DNA of 15,736 nt from Rhizorhapis sp. SPR117. GTDB taxonomy: Bacteria > Pseudomonadota > Alphaproteobacteria > Sphingomonadales > Sphingomonadaceae. Below are positions 15,391-15,736 of the stretch, piece after piece. Where the stretch lies: contig NZ_JAKKIE010000069.1 of the NCBI RefSeq assembly GCF_021742065.1, positions 1 to 15,736 of the forward strand, given 5' to 3'. Under the pieces are notes generated by a model. That model saw only the letters and a program-made list of their open reading frames with translations, made no database searches and was not told where the DNA came from. The position numbers and the translations under genes were made by a program. The first letter of the stretch is position 1. Every line of letters begins with the position of its first letter.

Positions 15391-15481
15391 CAGTGCCTTG
15401 GTCCAGCCGGGGACACCGCACGCGCGACGGATATTCAAGTCAGTTCAACTGGCGCGCCGGTTGTCGCAGGCACGCCCCGCT

Positions 15482-15673
15482 TCAGACGTTGGCCTCCAGC
15501 AGTGCAATTTCATCGGGTGTCAGATCGAACAGGGCATAGACCCTTGCGTTGATCTCAGCTTCCAGCCGGGCGATTTCGGCGGTCAGGGCGTGGATTTCGG
15601 TGCGGCTGGTGGTGATCCAGTTTTGCCATTCGTTGCGTTCCTGAAGGGGGATTTTGGACTTCAGAGTCCTCTT
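15482..15673 (-). pseudogene. C-terminal remnant of an adenine-specific DNA methyltransferase (Eco57I/PglX-like)
   Basis: The - strand frame ends at 15482 and encodes KRTLKSKIPLQERNEWQNW followed by TTSRTEIHALTAEIARLEAE and NARVYALFDLTPDEIALLEA. This matches the characteristic tail of large class I N6-adenine methyltransferases of restriction or BREX-like systems. In that family the KR-LK-IPL-ER-W helix is preceded by a conserved F-E-L helix. Here the homology stops at about 15673 and the frame meets a stop at 15695-15697. No other frame continues it. The catalytic NPPY region would lie far upstream. So this is a broken gene, cut by insertion or rearrangement, or less likely one with a frameshift just past the homology. 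Confidence 0.7.
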
Positions 15674-15687
15674 GGAGGAGGAACCCC

Positions 15688-15733
15688 TCCGACTTCAGTC
15701 GGATACTGGCTTTAGCCTTAGACTCGGCCAGTA
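15688..15733. other. Hairpin-rich sequence abutting the broken methyltransferase
   Basis: TCCGAC-TTCA-GTCGGA (15688-15703) is a perfect hairpin. It is followed by a larger inverted repeat TACTGGC ... GCCAGTA (15704-15733). The first hairpin lies 14 bp outside the point where methyltransferase homology ends. Short terminal hairpins of this kind are found at the ends of IS200/IS605-type elements, among others; the window ends too soon to test for a transposase or TnpB gene. Confidence 0.4.
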
Positions 15734-15736
15734 GCC

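Larger units (their letters stand above)
14965..15481. other. 517-bp stretch without a supportable gene
   Basis: No frame here has a recognisable protein, ribosome site and sensible length together. It holds the ATACCCCCA direct repeats (15111-15131), two adjacent hairpins (15137-15168), a terminator-like hairpin (15367-15390) and an imperfect palindrome around GGCGCGCC (15447-15462). With the broken methyltransferase to its right, it reads as remodelled DNA at an island edge. Confidence 0.6.

Noticed and set aside
15142..15438. 98-residue frame on the - strand (MNIRRACGVPGWTKALENKR...)
   Set aside because: I recognise no family, the frame crosses the terminator-like hairpin and the two-hairpin structure, and I saw no convincing start signal.
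15329..15715. 128-residue frame on the + strand
   Set aside because: It is the antisense shadow of the methyltransferase remnant and its downstream sequence.
1..15736. CRISPR array, tRNA or rRNA genes
   Set aside because: No regularly spaced short repeats and no cloverleaf or rRNA sequence were noticed on reading; a covariance-model scan was not possible here.

Overview
The window looks like chromosomal DNA of an alphaproteobacterium, most likely a sphingomonad. That is inferred from high GC coding DNA, the gene families and their order, not from a marker gene; there is no rRNA or tRNA here. The left two thirds (1-10872) hold a type I secretion locus for a giant surface adhesin of the LapA kind. 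In order on the + strand it has the C-terminal 1005 residues of a repeat-rich adhesin whose start lies outside the window, a secreted OmpA-domain protein, a TolC-family outer membrane channel, a LapB-type ABC exporter, a membrane-anchored SleB-type cell wall hydrolase, and a LapC/HlyD-type periplasmic adaptor. The exporter, hydrolase and adaptor genes overlap by ATGA junctions, so their translation is probably coupled. Convergent to them, with 3 bp between stop codons, is a LapG-type periplasmic cysteine protease, the class that releases LapA-type adhesins from the cell surface. The c-di-GMP receptor LapD is not in the window.

The middle (11015-12947) holds, on the - strand, a DoxX-like small membrane protein and a RES/Xre toxin-antitoxin pair with a near-perfect 26-bp palindrome upstream. 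A possible small + strand gene overlaps the 3' end of the toxin gene.

From 12897 to 14964 there is a + strand cluster: a TetR-family repressor with a palindromic operator laid over its own promoter, two SRPBCC/AHSA1-type ligand-binding fold proteins, and a four-helix membrane protein. The good ribosome binding sites and short gaps suggest one operon.

The right end (14965-15736) has no intact gene. It contains a pair of direct repeats ATACCCCCA followed by two hairpins, a terminator-like hairpin, and on the - strand the last ~64 codons of an adenine-specific DNA methyltransferase of the Eco57I/PglX-like type. Its reading frame is broken where a hairpin-rich sequence begins. This looks like a scarred integration or insertion boundary, probably the edge of an accessory island.
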